11,638 nucleotides of DNA from Alphaproteobacteria bacterium UBA4588 (GTDB lineage: Bacteria; Pseudomonadota; Alphaproteobacteria; Puniceispirillales; Puniceispirillaceae). This document shows, piece after piece, positions 1 to 6,897 of the stretch. The position numbers and the translations under genes were made by a program. Position 1 is the first letter of the stretch. Each line of letters starts with the position of its first letter. Under the pieces are notes generated by a model that was not told the origin of the DNA, did no database searches, and saw only the letters and a list, made by a program, of their open reading frames with translations. The stretch spans positions 21,267-32,904 of the forward strand of contig DGJU01000023.1 of NCBI GenBank assembly GCA_002387605.1. Direction: 5' to 3'.

Positions 1-548
1 TTTTTATACTGGTCAGCGGCTGAATACACAGCATCTGTTCCGCCAACGGGATCGAGCTTGCCGACCTTGGCCGGTGCAAGGGTAACCATTGCCCGCATCC
101 GCGGCGGCATAAGCGGCGCAAGGAATTTAGCAAGTGAAGCCATCTTCAGAGCAAGATGAAACCGGCCTGCAACCGGAACAGTCAGCGCCAGTATTTTGCG
201 CATAAACCGGTCAGCAAACGGACGCGTTGTTGTCTCGGCAACATGCTTTCTGCCAATATCAACCAGATGCATATAATCCACGCCTGACGGACAGGTTGTC
301 ATACATGACAGGCAGGTAAGGCATCTATCCAAGTGATAGCCGACTTTTTGAGCATCCATCTCGGAGCCTTCAAGCATATCACGCATCATCCATATCCGGC
401 CGCGCGGGCTATCGCGCTCATCACCCGTTAGCACAAAAGTCGGACAGGTGGCGGTACAGAACCCGCAATGAACACATTTGCGCAAAATATCATCTGCTTG
501 GGCAATATCGGGCTGGGCTAATTGAGCCTCTGTAAAATGGGTCTGCAT
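1..548 (-). CDS. glcF: Glycolate oxidase iron-sulfur subunit GlcF (3' part missing)
   Basis: GlcF is the iron-sulfur subunit of the three-part glycolate oxidase, which oxidises glycolate to glyoxylate and passes electrons to the respiratory chain at the inner membrane. The frame opens at ATG 548 with MQTHFTEAQL, matching the E. coli GlcF start (MQTQLTE). It stays open for 182 codons to the left edge, so the C-terminal part, including any CCG-type cysteine-rich domains, lies outside the window. Two ferredoxin-type [4Fe-4S] motifs are visible: C25-x2-C28-x2-C31-x3-CP and C76-x2-C79-x2-C82-x3-CP. The segment around SPRGRIWMMRDMLEG is typical of the family. It is the last gene of glcD-glcE-glcF, 55 bp after glcE. 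I see no strong Shine-Dalgarno before the ATG, so translation may depend partly on upstream ribosomes. Confidence 0.95.
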   Translation of the reverse strand, partial: MQTHFTEAQLAQPDIAQADDILRKCVHCGFCTATCPTFVLTGDERDSPRGRIWMMRDMLEGSEMDAQKVGYHLDRCLTCLSCMTTCPSGVDYMHLVDIGRKHVAETTTRPFADRFMRKILALTVPVAGRFHLALKMASLAKFLAPLMPPRMRAMVTLAPAKVGKLDPVGGTDAVYSAADQYK

Positions 549-603
549 TATATGGTTTGACTCACAAAATAGGGTTAGAAACGCGGCATACTAGCTTAAA
601 GCA

Positions 604-1800
604 TCAGGTAAGAGCAGGTCCCATCTTTCCGGGGTTTAACAGATGCAATGGGTCGAACGAGTCACGAATTCTATCATGCAGCCCTGCCAATGCGGCGGGC
701 TGTGGATGAAACGAGGAAATGGCAGCGCGCATCGTATCTGGCGCGCGCAGCAGGCTGGCATGTCCACCGCCATGCGCCTCAACTGCTGAGCGCACTATCT
801 GATTTAGCCCGTCACCAGCTCCCGATAGCATAACAAGACCGCCAGCCCAGTCACAAAAGAACCGAATCGAGGTCTGGGCTGTTATCATATTAATCACATC
901 ACTTACCACAGACGGGGCAACCGATAGTTTCCACACCTGCTCAGCAGTCTCATCAAGCATCGCAATATCACGGACATCCTGCCAGAAGGCCTCAGAGGCG
1001 TCTTGTTCAAGAACACTTACCTCACCAAAGCCTGCTAAAATATCAGAAAGGGTGGATATCCGGTCAGTAACAGACTGGGCAACACCTTCAAGCCTGACAT
1101 GAGCGGCAGCTGGTTCATCACCAAGGCTCAATGCGCCGGAACGCGCATGAGTTATAGCGCCGCCAGACGGCTCAGTCGCCGATTTGAAAGCAGCTGATAA
1201 TGCCTTTTGGGCCTGCGCAAGTGCCGCACATTTTACCGAAAGCGTGGTTGATGTTTCCGGCCGTGGCAAGACCTTCAAGGTAAGCTCGCTCATCACGGCA
1301 AGCGTGCCCATAGAGCCACAAATAAGTTTGGATAAATCATAGCCAGTGACATTTTTCATCACGCGGCTACCGGACGTAAAAGAAGTCCCCCTGCCAGAAA
1401 CAGCTGTAAAGCCAAGCAGATAATCACGCGCTGCGCCGGCTGAAATACGCCGCGGACCAGAAAGGTTTGCAGCAACAATGCCGCCAACAGACCCAGCATG
1501 CTCTGCGCCATATAATGAGGCAAGGTTGGCAGGCTCAAAGGCAAGCATCTGGTTTTTTTCAGCCAGAGCCGCATTAATCTCATCCATGCGTGTGCCCGGC
1601 TTTGCAACGATTATCAGCTCTTCTGGCTGATAATCAACAATGCCTGAGAGACGGCCGAGCGAGAGGCTGGCATCAGCTGTAACCCTGTCACCTAGCTTTT
1701 CTTTGGTGCCCGTCCCCGCAACATGCAGAGACGTTTTATCGCTCACAGCCTGACTCATGAATTCTTCGAGCGCTTCATGGTCTTCCGGTAAAAATGTCAT
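604..1800 (-). CDS. glcE: Glycolate oxidase FAD-binding subunit GlcE
   Basis: GlcE is the second FAD-binding subunit of glycolate oxidase and works with GlcD and GlcF. The 398-residue protein has a PCMH-type FAD-binding N-terminal half. Visible motifs are GTGTKEKLG at about 29-37, GSVGGIVAANLSGPRR at 103-118 and the conserved block SRVMKNVTGYDLSKLICGSMG at about 145-165, followed by the usual LTLKVLPRPE. The C-terminal region ends in DPLHLLNPGKM, the flavoprotein tail also seen in GlcD. It is somewhat longer than E. coli GlcE (about 350 residues), with the difference apparently in the C-terminal half. ATG 1800 lies 12 bp after the glcD stop, as expected inside an operon. I see no frameshift or lost motif. 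The order D-E-F matches the E. coli glc operon core. Confidence 0.95.
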   Translation of the reverse strand: MTFLPEDHEALEEFMSQAVSDKTSLHVAGTGTKEKLGDRVTADASLSLGRLSGIVDYQPEELIIVAKPGTRMDEINAALAEKNQMLAFEPANLASLYGAEHAGSVGGIVAANLSGPRRISAGAARDYLLGFTAVSGRGTSFTSGSRVMKNVTGYDLSKLICGSMGTLAVMSELTLKVLPRPETSTTLSVKCAALAQAQKALSAAFKSATEPSGGAITHARSGALSLGDEPAAAHVRLEGVAQSVTDRISTLSDILAGFGEVSVLEQDASEAFWQDVRDIAMLDETAEQVWKLSVAPSVVSDVINMITAQTSIRFFCDWAGGLVMLSGAGDGLNQIVRSAVEAHGGGHASLLRAPDTMRAAISSFHPQPAALAGLHDRIRDSFDPLHLLNPGKMGPALT

Positions 1801-1812
1801 CTCTAAACCCTA

Positions 1813-3300
1813 TTAGAAACGTGGCAGATCAGGATGAGGAAGCTTGCCATGATGAACATGCAACCGGCCTAACTCAGCACACCGATGCAACAGCGGAAAC
1901 ACCTTGCCCGGATTGAGCAGATGACCCGGGTCAAAAGCACATTTTACCCGCTGCTGTTGTTTCATGTCTTCTTCGGTAAACATCTCACCCATTAGGTCGC
2001 GCTTTTCAACGCCCACCCCGTGCTCACCTGTAAGAACGCCACCAAGAGCAACGCAGTTACGCAAAATTTCAGCGCCAAATTCCTCAGCACGGTGCAATTC
2101 ACCCTCAACATTCGCATCAAACAGGATAAGCGGATGAAGATTGCCATCGCCGGCATGGAAGACATTAGCAACACGCAGACCAAATTTCTGACTCATCGCA
2201 GACATCCGTGTTAGCATTTCAGGAAGCGCTTTGCGCGGGATTGTGCCATCCATACAGAGATAATCAGGCGAGATACGCCCCACCGCAGGAAAAGCTGATT
2301 TTCGTCCCGCCCAGAACTGATTACGTTCTGCCTCTGACTGACTGACCCGCAGCGAGCTTGAGCCAGAACGCTCCATCACTTCACCAACCCGCTCAAGCAG
2401 GTAATCAACTTCAACTTCAGGTCCATCCAGCTCAACAATCAGCAAAGCTGCTGCCTCACGCGGATATCCTGCCTGAACAAAATCTTCAGCCGCATTAATC
2501 GCCGGATTATCCATCATTTCCATACCAGCTGGAATGATGCCAGCAGCGATCACATTACTAACGGCTTGGCCTGCTTCCTGCGCCGAATCAAAACCGACGA
2601 GAATAGCGCGCTGTGTTGCAGGTTTACGCAGAATACGGACGGTAACTTCGGTAACAACCCCCAGCAATCCCTCTGAGCCTGTCATCACACCAAGCACATC
2701 AAGATTGCCAGCATCAAGATGTTTGCCGCCAAGACGCAGGATATCACCATCCATCGTGACCATTTCAATACCCAGCACATTATTGGTTGTCAGACCATAT
2801 TTGAGGCAGTGAACCCCGCCTGAATTTTCCGCAATATTGCCACCAATAGAGCAGGCAATCTGGCTAGATGGATCAGGGGCATAATAGAACCCTTCATCCT
2901 GAACAGCGTGGGTTATACCAAGATTAGTAACGCCTGGCTGGGTTACAACGCATCTGTTTTCAAAATCAACGTCGGTAATCTGATTAAACTTACCCAATGC
3001 CAGCAATACACCATCTGCAAGCGGCAGCGCGCCTCCTGAAAGAGATGTACCAGCACCCCGCGGCACAACCTTCACATCATTGTCACGGCACCATCGCAGC
3101 ACTTCGGCAACCTGTTCTGTCGTTTCAGGCAGAACAACAACCAGCGGCATCTGGCGGTAGGAAGAAAGGCCATCCGCATCATATGCCCGCATGGTTGCAT
3201 CATCATCAATCACGCATCCCGCCGGCAGCATTGCTTTGAGGGCTGTACAAATTTCACCACGCCGTGAAAGCGTTGTCTTATCTGGAGCGGGCATAAGCAT
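1813..3300 (-). CDS. glcD: Glycolate oxidase FAD-linked catalytic subunit GlcD
   Basis: GlcD is the FAD-linked catalytic subunit of glycolate oxidase (glycolate to glyoxylate), in the FAD-binding oxidase/transferase family with D-lactate dehydrogenases. At 495 residues it has the family length. The PCMH FAD domain shows RGAGTSLSGG (81-90), PDPSSQ (142-147), SIGGNIAENSGG (151-162) and GSEGLLGV (208-215). The C-terminal oxidase domain shows the metal/substrate histidine motif FHAGDGNLHP (381-390), GEHGVGVEK (426-434) and DPGHLLNPGK (457-466). The end, HVHHGKLPHPDLPRF, closely resembles the E. coli GlcD tail. The start at ATG 3300 is preceded by AAGGAG at 3314-3319, a rather long 13-nt spacing; a second ATG lies two codons in. 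It is the first gene of glcDEF. No regulator such as glcC is present in the window. Confidence 0.96.
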   Translation of the reverse strand: MLMPAPDKTTLSRRGEICTALKAMLPAGCVIDDDATMRAYDADGLSSYRQMPLVVVLPETTEQVAEVLRWCRDNDVKVVPRGAGTSLSGGALPLADGVLLALGKFNQITDVDFENRCVVTQPGVTNLGITHAVQDEGFYYAPDPSSQIACSIGGNIAENSGGVHCLKYGLTTNNVLGIEMVTMDGDILRLGGKHLDAGNLDVLGVMTGSEGLLGVVTEVTVRILRKPATQRAILVGFDSAQEAGQAVSNVIAAGIIPAGMEMMDNPAINAAEDFVQAGYPREAAALLIVELDGPEVEVDYLLERVGEVMERSGSSSLRVSQSEAERNQFWAGRKSAFPAVGRISPDYLCMDGTIPRKALPEMLTRMSAMSQKFGLRVANVFHAGDGNLHPLILFDANVEGELHRAEEFGAEILRNCVALGGVLTGEHGVGVEKRDLMGEMFTEEDMKQQQRVKCAFDPGHLLNPGKVFPLLHRCAELGRLHVHHGKLPHPDLPRF

Positions 3301-3498
3301 AATAGAAAAAACTCTCCTTGTGCGACACCATCAAAGAGGCCGCGATAATGACTAGCATCTAAGAAGTGGCATGTTGCACTGCCCCTTCTCTCATTCAGCA
3401 TGATAATTTGGACATAAAGGTAGCGCGTTCACCACATAGTGTCGAGACATGTGAGACGCTGTTTTACCAAGTGAAACATTTTAAGGCAGAATCACCAT
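3301..3498 (-). other. Upstream leader of glcDEF, no gene seen
   Basis: This 198-bp stretch separates the rpmJ terminator from the glcD start and must hold the glc promoter unless transcription reads through from rpmJ. Next to glcD it carries the AAGGAG ribosome-binding site (3314-3319). I looked for sigma-70 hexamers and for a FadR/GlcC-type GntR operator and found none convincing. The open frame running through it on the minus strand has no family features and is not called as a gene. Confidence 0.4.
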
Positions 3499-3532
3499 AA
3501 AAAAAGCTGCATCCATGAGATGGATACAGCTT
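3499..3532 (-). terminator. Rho-independent terminator of rpmJ
   Basis: Read on the minus strand, positions 3532-3521 (AAGCTGTATCCA) pair with 3515-3504 (TGGATGCAGCTT) in a 12-bp stem with one G-U wobble and a 5-nt loop. A run of seven T follows (3505-3499), its first two overlapping the last stem bases. It starts 46 bp after the rpmJ stop and points in the same direction. It should insulate rpmJ from glcD. Confidence 0.9.
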
Positions 3533-3578
3533 GAATCTCGTATATTTACTCACCGCTACTGCAGATCATAAAGCAGGC

Positions 3579-3704
3579 TCACCCTTGGCGTGCCTTGAAA
3601 CGTGGGTTCTTTTTGTTGATCACATAAAGGCGGCCACGACGGCGCACAACCTGACAGTTGCGATCCCGATTTTTAAGAGTTTTTAGCGAGCTAACGACTT
3701 TCAT
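3579..3704 (-). CDS. rpmJ: 50S ribosomal protein L36, zinc-free type
   Basis: This gene encodes a 41-residue L36, the smallest protein of the large ribosomal subunit. It starts MKVVSSLKTLKNRD and ends NKKNPRFKARQG, with the central RRRGRLYVI typical of the family. Zinc-binding L36 proteins use a C-x2-C...C-x4-H ribbon. Here only one cysteine (C17) remains and the other ligands are replaced, so this is the C-minus type, which resembles E. coli YkgO rather than E. coli RpmJ. Such versions are the normal L36 in many Alphaproteobacteria, where rpmJ stands alone outside the main ribosomal operons. The start ATG 3704 has a GGATGG stretch just upstream. It has its own promoter (3746-3774) and terminator (3499-3532), so it is probably monocistronic. 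Confidence 0.95.
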   Translation of the reverse strand: MKVVSSLKTLKNRDRNCQVVRRRGRLYVINKKNPRFKARQG

Positions 3705-3745
3705 ACCATCCATCCGGCATTAAATAAAATCTGTAAAGGTGGCGT

Positions 3746-3774
3746 ACAGTAATCTCTGACATCAAGAAGGTCAA
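3746..3774 (-). promoter_or_regulatory. Probable sigma-70 promoter of rpmJ
   Basis: On the minus strand TTGACC (3774-3769) and TACTGT (3751-3746) are separated by exactly 17 bp. The -35 box matches five of six consensus bases and the -10 box three of six. Transcription would begin near 3739, giving a leader of about 35 nt before the rpmJ ATG. It lies between the msrA stop and rpmJ, so rpmJ need not depend on read-through from pgk-msrA. Confidence 0.6.
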
Positions 3775-3810
3775 GAGTTTATCAGACGATTAATGCAAAG
3801 GATAATGCAC

Positions 3811-4458
3811 TTATGCCTCAGCCTCAGGAAAGGCGACATTACACCCCGCCAATCCACAATAACCATTGGGCACTTTATGCAAATATTGTTGATGCGCATC
3901 CTCAGCATAATAGAACGTCTTAGCTGCTGAGATTTCGGTCGTAATCACGTCCTTGCCAGCGCTAGCAAGGGCACTGCCATATCGCCGTGCTGACATACGA
4001 AACGCCTCTAGCTGTTTATCATCATGGGCATAAAGAGCTGAGCGGTACTGCGTTCCCCTATCATTGCCCTGACGATTGCCTTGGGTTGGGTCATGCTCTT
4101 CCCAGAAAAGCGCCAGCAAAACATCGCGCGAGACAATCTGCGGATCAAACACGACCAAAACAGCCTCTGTATGGCCTGTCTGTCCAGAACAGACCTCCTC
4201 ATAGGTCGGATGCGGTGAAAGGCCGCCCGCATAGCCAACAGCCGTGCTATAAACGCCATCCATCTGCCAGAAAAGCCGTTCAGCGCCCCAGAAACAGCCC
4301 ATCCCCAATATCAGCGTCTCATAGCCAACAGGGAATGGCGCAGCAATCGGCCGGCCATGAACAGCATGCGGGCGCGGCGCCATGATAGGCACATCTCGGC
4401 CAGCAAGAGCCTCATCTGCGGTTGGCAGGCGTGATTTAAACGGGTCTGAGAAAAACAT
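3811..4458 (-). CDS. msrA: Peptide methionine-S-sulfoxide reductase MsrA
   Basis: MsrA reduces the S-epimer of methionine sulfoxide, free or in proteins, using thioredoxin, and repairs oxidative damage in the cytoplasm. The 215-residue protein has the active-site motif GMGCFWGAERLFW with nucleophilic C55. YSTAVGYAGG, PTYEEVCSGQTGHTEAV and the HDPTQGNRQGNDRGTQYRSA block are family hallmarks. The C-terminal GYCGLAGC supplies likely resolving cysteines C201 and C206, so this is a three-cysteine form like E. coli MsrA, whose N-terminal extension it also shares. ATG 4458 is preceded by TAGGAG with 8-nt spacing. It lies 39 bp after pgk on the same strand, so the two are probably co-transcribed. No terminator is visible after its stop. 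Confidence 0.96.
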   Translation of the reverse strand: MFFSDPFKSRLPTADEALAGRDVPIMAPRPHAVHGRPIAAPFPVGYETLILGMGCFWGAERLFWQMDGVYSTAVGYAGGLSPHPTYEEVCSGQTGHTEAVLVVFDPQIVSRDVLLALFWEEHDPTQGNRQGNDRGTQYRSALYAHDDKQLEAFRMSARRYGSALASAGKDVITTEISAAKTFYYAEDAHQQYLHKVPNGYCGLAGCNVAFPEAEA

Positions 4459-4497
4459 CTTAACGGCTCCTATTTTCCGGCTATCCTATCAGGTGAT

Positions 4498-5700
4498 TTA
4501 GGGCGTTATACTCAGAACAGCAATACCCGGCAGGCGCTTTCCTTCTATCCACTCAAGAAAGGCGCCCCCCGCAAGCGAGACATAGCTAAACTGGCCTGCA
4601 GCACCTGCATGGTTCAGGGCAGCTACCGTATCGCCGCCGCCTGCAACCGATATCAGCTTGTTCTGCGCTGTCAGCATTGCGGCATGGCGTGCAAGCTGAA
4701 CTGTTGCTTTATCAAACGGCTGCACTTCAAACGCGCCCATTGGTCCATTCCACAATACCGTTTCGCACTGGTCAAGCACTGCACAGGCTCTGGCAATAGA
4801 ATCAGGGCCGATATCAAGCACCATTTCTGAGCTACCAATAGTATCATTCCCAACAACCTTATTGTCAGCGCCCTCAGCAAAGGTTTCTGCGACAACACCA
4901 TCAACGGGCAAATGAAGCTGACAGCCCTTTGCTGTCGCTGCAGTCATAATCTTACGGGCTGTGTCATACATATCAGCTTCTTGCAGAGAAAGCCCCATGT
5001 CCGCGCCGCCGGCCGCAAGGAAAGTATTTGCCATCCCGCCCCCTAAAATCAGATGATCAACACGCTCAATCAGATGTTCAAGAACAGCCAGCTTTGTTGA
5101 GATTTTTGCGCCGCCAACAACAGCTGCTACTGGCCGTTTGGGGGTTTCAAGTACGGTGTGAAGGGCGTGCACTTCAGCGGCAAGCGTATCACCGGCAAAA
5201 GCGGGCAAGAGATGCGCAACCCCTTCTGTTGAGGCATGGGCTCTGTGAGCACAGGAAAAAGCATTGCCGACAAAAATATCGCCAAGCGCGGCAAGGGACG
5301 CTGCAAAGTCAGGGTCATTCGCTTCTTCACCGGCATGAAACCGCAGATTCTCTAGCAACATCACTTTCCCAGGCGCAAGCGCAGATGCCATCTCTGCAGC
5401 GCCTGTGCCGCAAATATCATCCGCCATCGTAACATCATATCCCAAAATATCAGAGAGATAAGCGCGCACGGGCGCGAGCGACATTTCTGCCTGCCGCACC
5501 CCTTTGGGCCGGCCAAAATGAGACATTAATATCACTGACGCACCAGCATCTGTGAGCCGCTTTATACCGGCAAGTGTGCGGTCTATTCGTGTTGCGTCTG
5601 TCACCCTGCCATCAGACATGGGGCAGTTATAATCAACCCGCATGAGAATCCTCTGACTGGACCACTGGCTCACCTTATCATCGCTAATGACCGACAGCAT
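4498..5700 (-). CDS. pgk: Phosphoglycerate kinase
   Basis: Pgk interconverts 1,3-bisphosphoglycerate + ADP and 3-phosphoglycerate + ATP in cytoplasmic glycolysis and gluconeogenesis. With the start chosen here it is 400 residues, a normal length. Substrate-binding motifs include RVDYNCP (D23, N25), ATR (R38), SHFGRP (H61, R64), ENLRF (R120) and HRAHAST (R153). The nucleotide side shows VGGAKISTK (195-203), WNGPMGAFE (317-325) and the GGGDT loop (354-358). The frame extends two codons further to GTG 5706, but AAGGGGG lies 8 nt before ATG 5700 and only 2 nt before that GTG, so ATG 5700 is preferred. No gap, fba or tktA gene is adjacent; msrA follows, and azlC diverges upstream. All key residues are present, so I expect an active enzyme. 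Confidence 0.96.
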   Translation of the reverse strand: MLSVISDDKVSQWSSQRILMRVDYNCPMSDGRVTDATRIDRTLAGIKRLTDAGASVILMSHFGRPKGVRQAEMSLAPVRAYLSDILGYDVTMADDICGTGAAEMASALAPGKVMLLENLRFHAGEEANDPDFAASLAALGDIFVGNAFSCAHRAHASTEGVAHLLPAFAGDTLAAEVHALHTVLETPKRPVAAVVGGAKISTKLAVLEHLIERVDHLILGGGMANTFLAAGGADMGLSLQEADMYDTARKIMTAATAKGCQLHLPVDGVVAETFAEGADNKVVGNDTIGSSEMVLDIGPDSIARACAVLDQCETVLWNGPMGAFEVQPFDKATVQLARHAAMLTAQNKLISVAGGGDTVAALNHAGAAGQFSYVSLAGGAFLEWIEGKRLPGIAVLSITP

Positions 5701-5735
5701 GAGCACTACCCCCTTTTTAAGATTGAAAAAAGCGA

Positions 5736-5783
5736 CCCAAGAATTGGTAACGCTTCAGCAGATTAGGGGTACCTAATTCTGGG
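5736..5783. promoter_or_regulatory. Imperfect inverted repeat between pgk and azlC
   Basis: The left arm 5736-5751 (CCCAAGAATTGGTAAC) and the reverse complement of the right arm 5768-5783 (CCCAGAATTAGGTACC) agree except for two single-base bulges and one mismatch. The spacer is 16 nt. A smaller dyad, ATTAGG-GGTA-CCTAAT, is nested at 5762-5777. On the minus strand the left arm is followed by TCGCTTTTTC, so in a pgk leader RNA it would resemble a weak attenuator. As DNA it could be an operator for either divergent gene. The function is not shown by the sequence. Confidence 0.4.
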
Positions 5784-5845
5784 TGAATGTGCAATATGCT
5801 CAGCTGTGGCTCACAAGAAAGACTTTAGATAGTTTACGGTATCGA

Positions 5846-6562
5846 ATGACAGTTTCGGCTTCAGACAAAAAATCAGAATTTCTCGCTGGCATTCGCGATG
5901 AGCTTCCGCTTCAGCTTGGCGTATTTCCCTTCGGGCTCGTCTTTGGTATTGCCGGAATAGAAAGCGGGCTGAGCGCTCTACAGACATTCTTTTTATCAAC
6001 AATCCTGTTTGGCGGCGCAAGCCAGATTGTCTTTATCCAGCTTATTGCAAGTGGCACACCGCTGCCCGTGCTGATAGCCTCTGTGAGTACAATCAATCTG
6101 CGACATGCGCTTTATGGCGTGTCTGTTTCCCGCTATCTGCAGCATCTTCCTGTGGGGTGGCGCATCATTCTAGGATATCTTCTTACCGACGAAGCTTATG
6201 CTATTTCTATCCGCCGGTTCACCATGCAGCCTGCCTCAGCTTATATGCATTTCCATCTGCTTGGCACCGGGCTTACCTTATGGCTCTGCTGGCATCTTTC
6301 AACAGCATGCGGCATTCTGCTTGGCGCAACCATTCCTGACTATCTACAGCTTAGCTTTGCTATCCCGCTTACTTTTATTGCGGTGATTACCCCCCTGTTA
6401 CGGCAGATGCCGATGCTTGTTGCAACTCTTGTGTCAGGCGCTACCGCAGTGATGCTGCACGGAATGCCATGGAATTTATGGCTTATTATTGCTGCGTTTG
6501 CCGGCATCATAGCAGCTGTTATTGCTGAGAGGCTGACAAGCAGAGAGGCGCGCTCATTATGA
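5846..6562 (+). CDS. azlC: AzlC family membrane protein (amino-acid exporter large subunit)
   Basis: This is the large subunit of an AzlC/AzlD-type inner-membrane exporter. Studied relatives include B. subtilis AzlCD (azaleucine resistance) and E. coli YgaZH (valine export). Family signatures are ELPLQLGVFPFGLVFG near the N-terminus, FGGASQ in the second hydrophobic segment and INLRHALYGVSVS; several strongly hydrophobic segments follow. The frame opens earlier at GTG 5783 (259 residues). I prefer ATG 5846 (238 residues) because the family usually has about 20 residues before this first hydrophobic segment, and the extra 21 residues look non-conserved and overlap the inverted repeat. Neither start has a strong Shine-Dalgarno, so the choice is uncertain. 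Its TGA overlaps the azlD ATG (ATGA), indicating translational coupling. The transported substrate is not determined by sequence. Confidence 0.87.
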   Translation: MTVSASDKKSEFLAGIRDELPLQLGVFPFGLVFGIAGIESGLSALQTFFLSTILFGGASQIVFIQLIASGTPLPVLIASVSTINLRHALYGVSVSRYLQHLPVGWRIILGYLLTDEAYAISIRRFTMQPASAYMHFHLLGTGLTLWLCWHLSTACGILLGATIPDYLQLSFAIPLTFIAVITPLLRQMPMLVATLVSGATAVMLHGMPWNLWLIIAAFAGIIAAVIAERLTSREARSL

Positions 6563-6897
6563 TAGTAAGCGAGCCTCTTTCAGACATGCTCATCTGGTGC
6601 GCCATTATTATCTGCGGCATCATTACGTTTCTCACGCGTTTTCTGCCCCTGTCGCGCTTTATGCCAAAACAAATTCCACAATCTGTTGAAAAGGCGCTTG
6701 GCTATGTGCCCGCTGCCGTCCTAACACCTATCATCATCACAGCCATTCTGTTGCCAGATGGCGAATTTTCCCTTGATGGGAATATGCGGCTACCTGCGGC
6801 TATTATTGCGGTGGTGATTGCGATGCTGTCAGGCTCAATCATGCTAACATTACTTAGCGGGCTTGGCCTATTATGGCTGCTTAGCTATCTGCTTTAG
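6559..6897 (+). CDS. azlD: AzlD family membrane protein (exporter small subunit)
   Basis: AzlD is the small partner of AzlC in branched-chain amino-acid export systems (the YgaH counterpart of E. coli). The 112-residue protein has about four hydrophobic segments. The TFLTRFLPL motif near residues 23-31 and VEKALGYVPAAVLTPII at about 43-59 are typical of the family. It starts inside the end of azlC in an ATGA overlap, so the two are translated together. Its TAG (6895-6897) overlaps the TAA of the opposing EamA gene, leaving no intergenic space for a terminator; transcripts from the two strands must overlap or end inside genes. Substrate specificity cannot be read from the sequence. Confidence 0.88.
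   Translation: MIVSEPLSDMLIWCAIIICGIITFLTRFLPLSRFMPKQIPQSVEKALGYVPAAVLTPIIITAILLPDGEFSLDGNMRLPAAIIAVVIAMLSGSIMLTLLSGLGLLWLLSYLL

Noticed and set aside
3210..3401. Open frame of 63 codons across the glcD start on the minus strand
   Set aside because: It overlaps the glcD start in another frame and shows no recognisable family feature.
3440..3449. TGTCGAGACA dyad upstream of glcD as a possible operator
   Set aside because: Four-base arms around a 2-nt spacer are expected by chance in this length, and no matching regulator gene or second copy is visible.
3987..5432. Plus-strand frames of 73-134 codons opposite msrA and pgk
   Set aside because: They lie antisense to well-conserved genes, have low-complexity Gln/His/Arg-rich translations and no ribosome-binding sites.
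5723..5751. TTGAAA near 5723 as a -35 box for azlC
   Set aside because: No acceptable -10 hexamer is found at 16-18 bp spacing.
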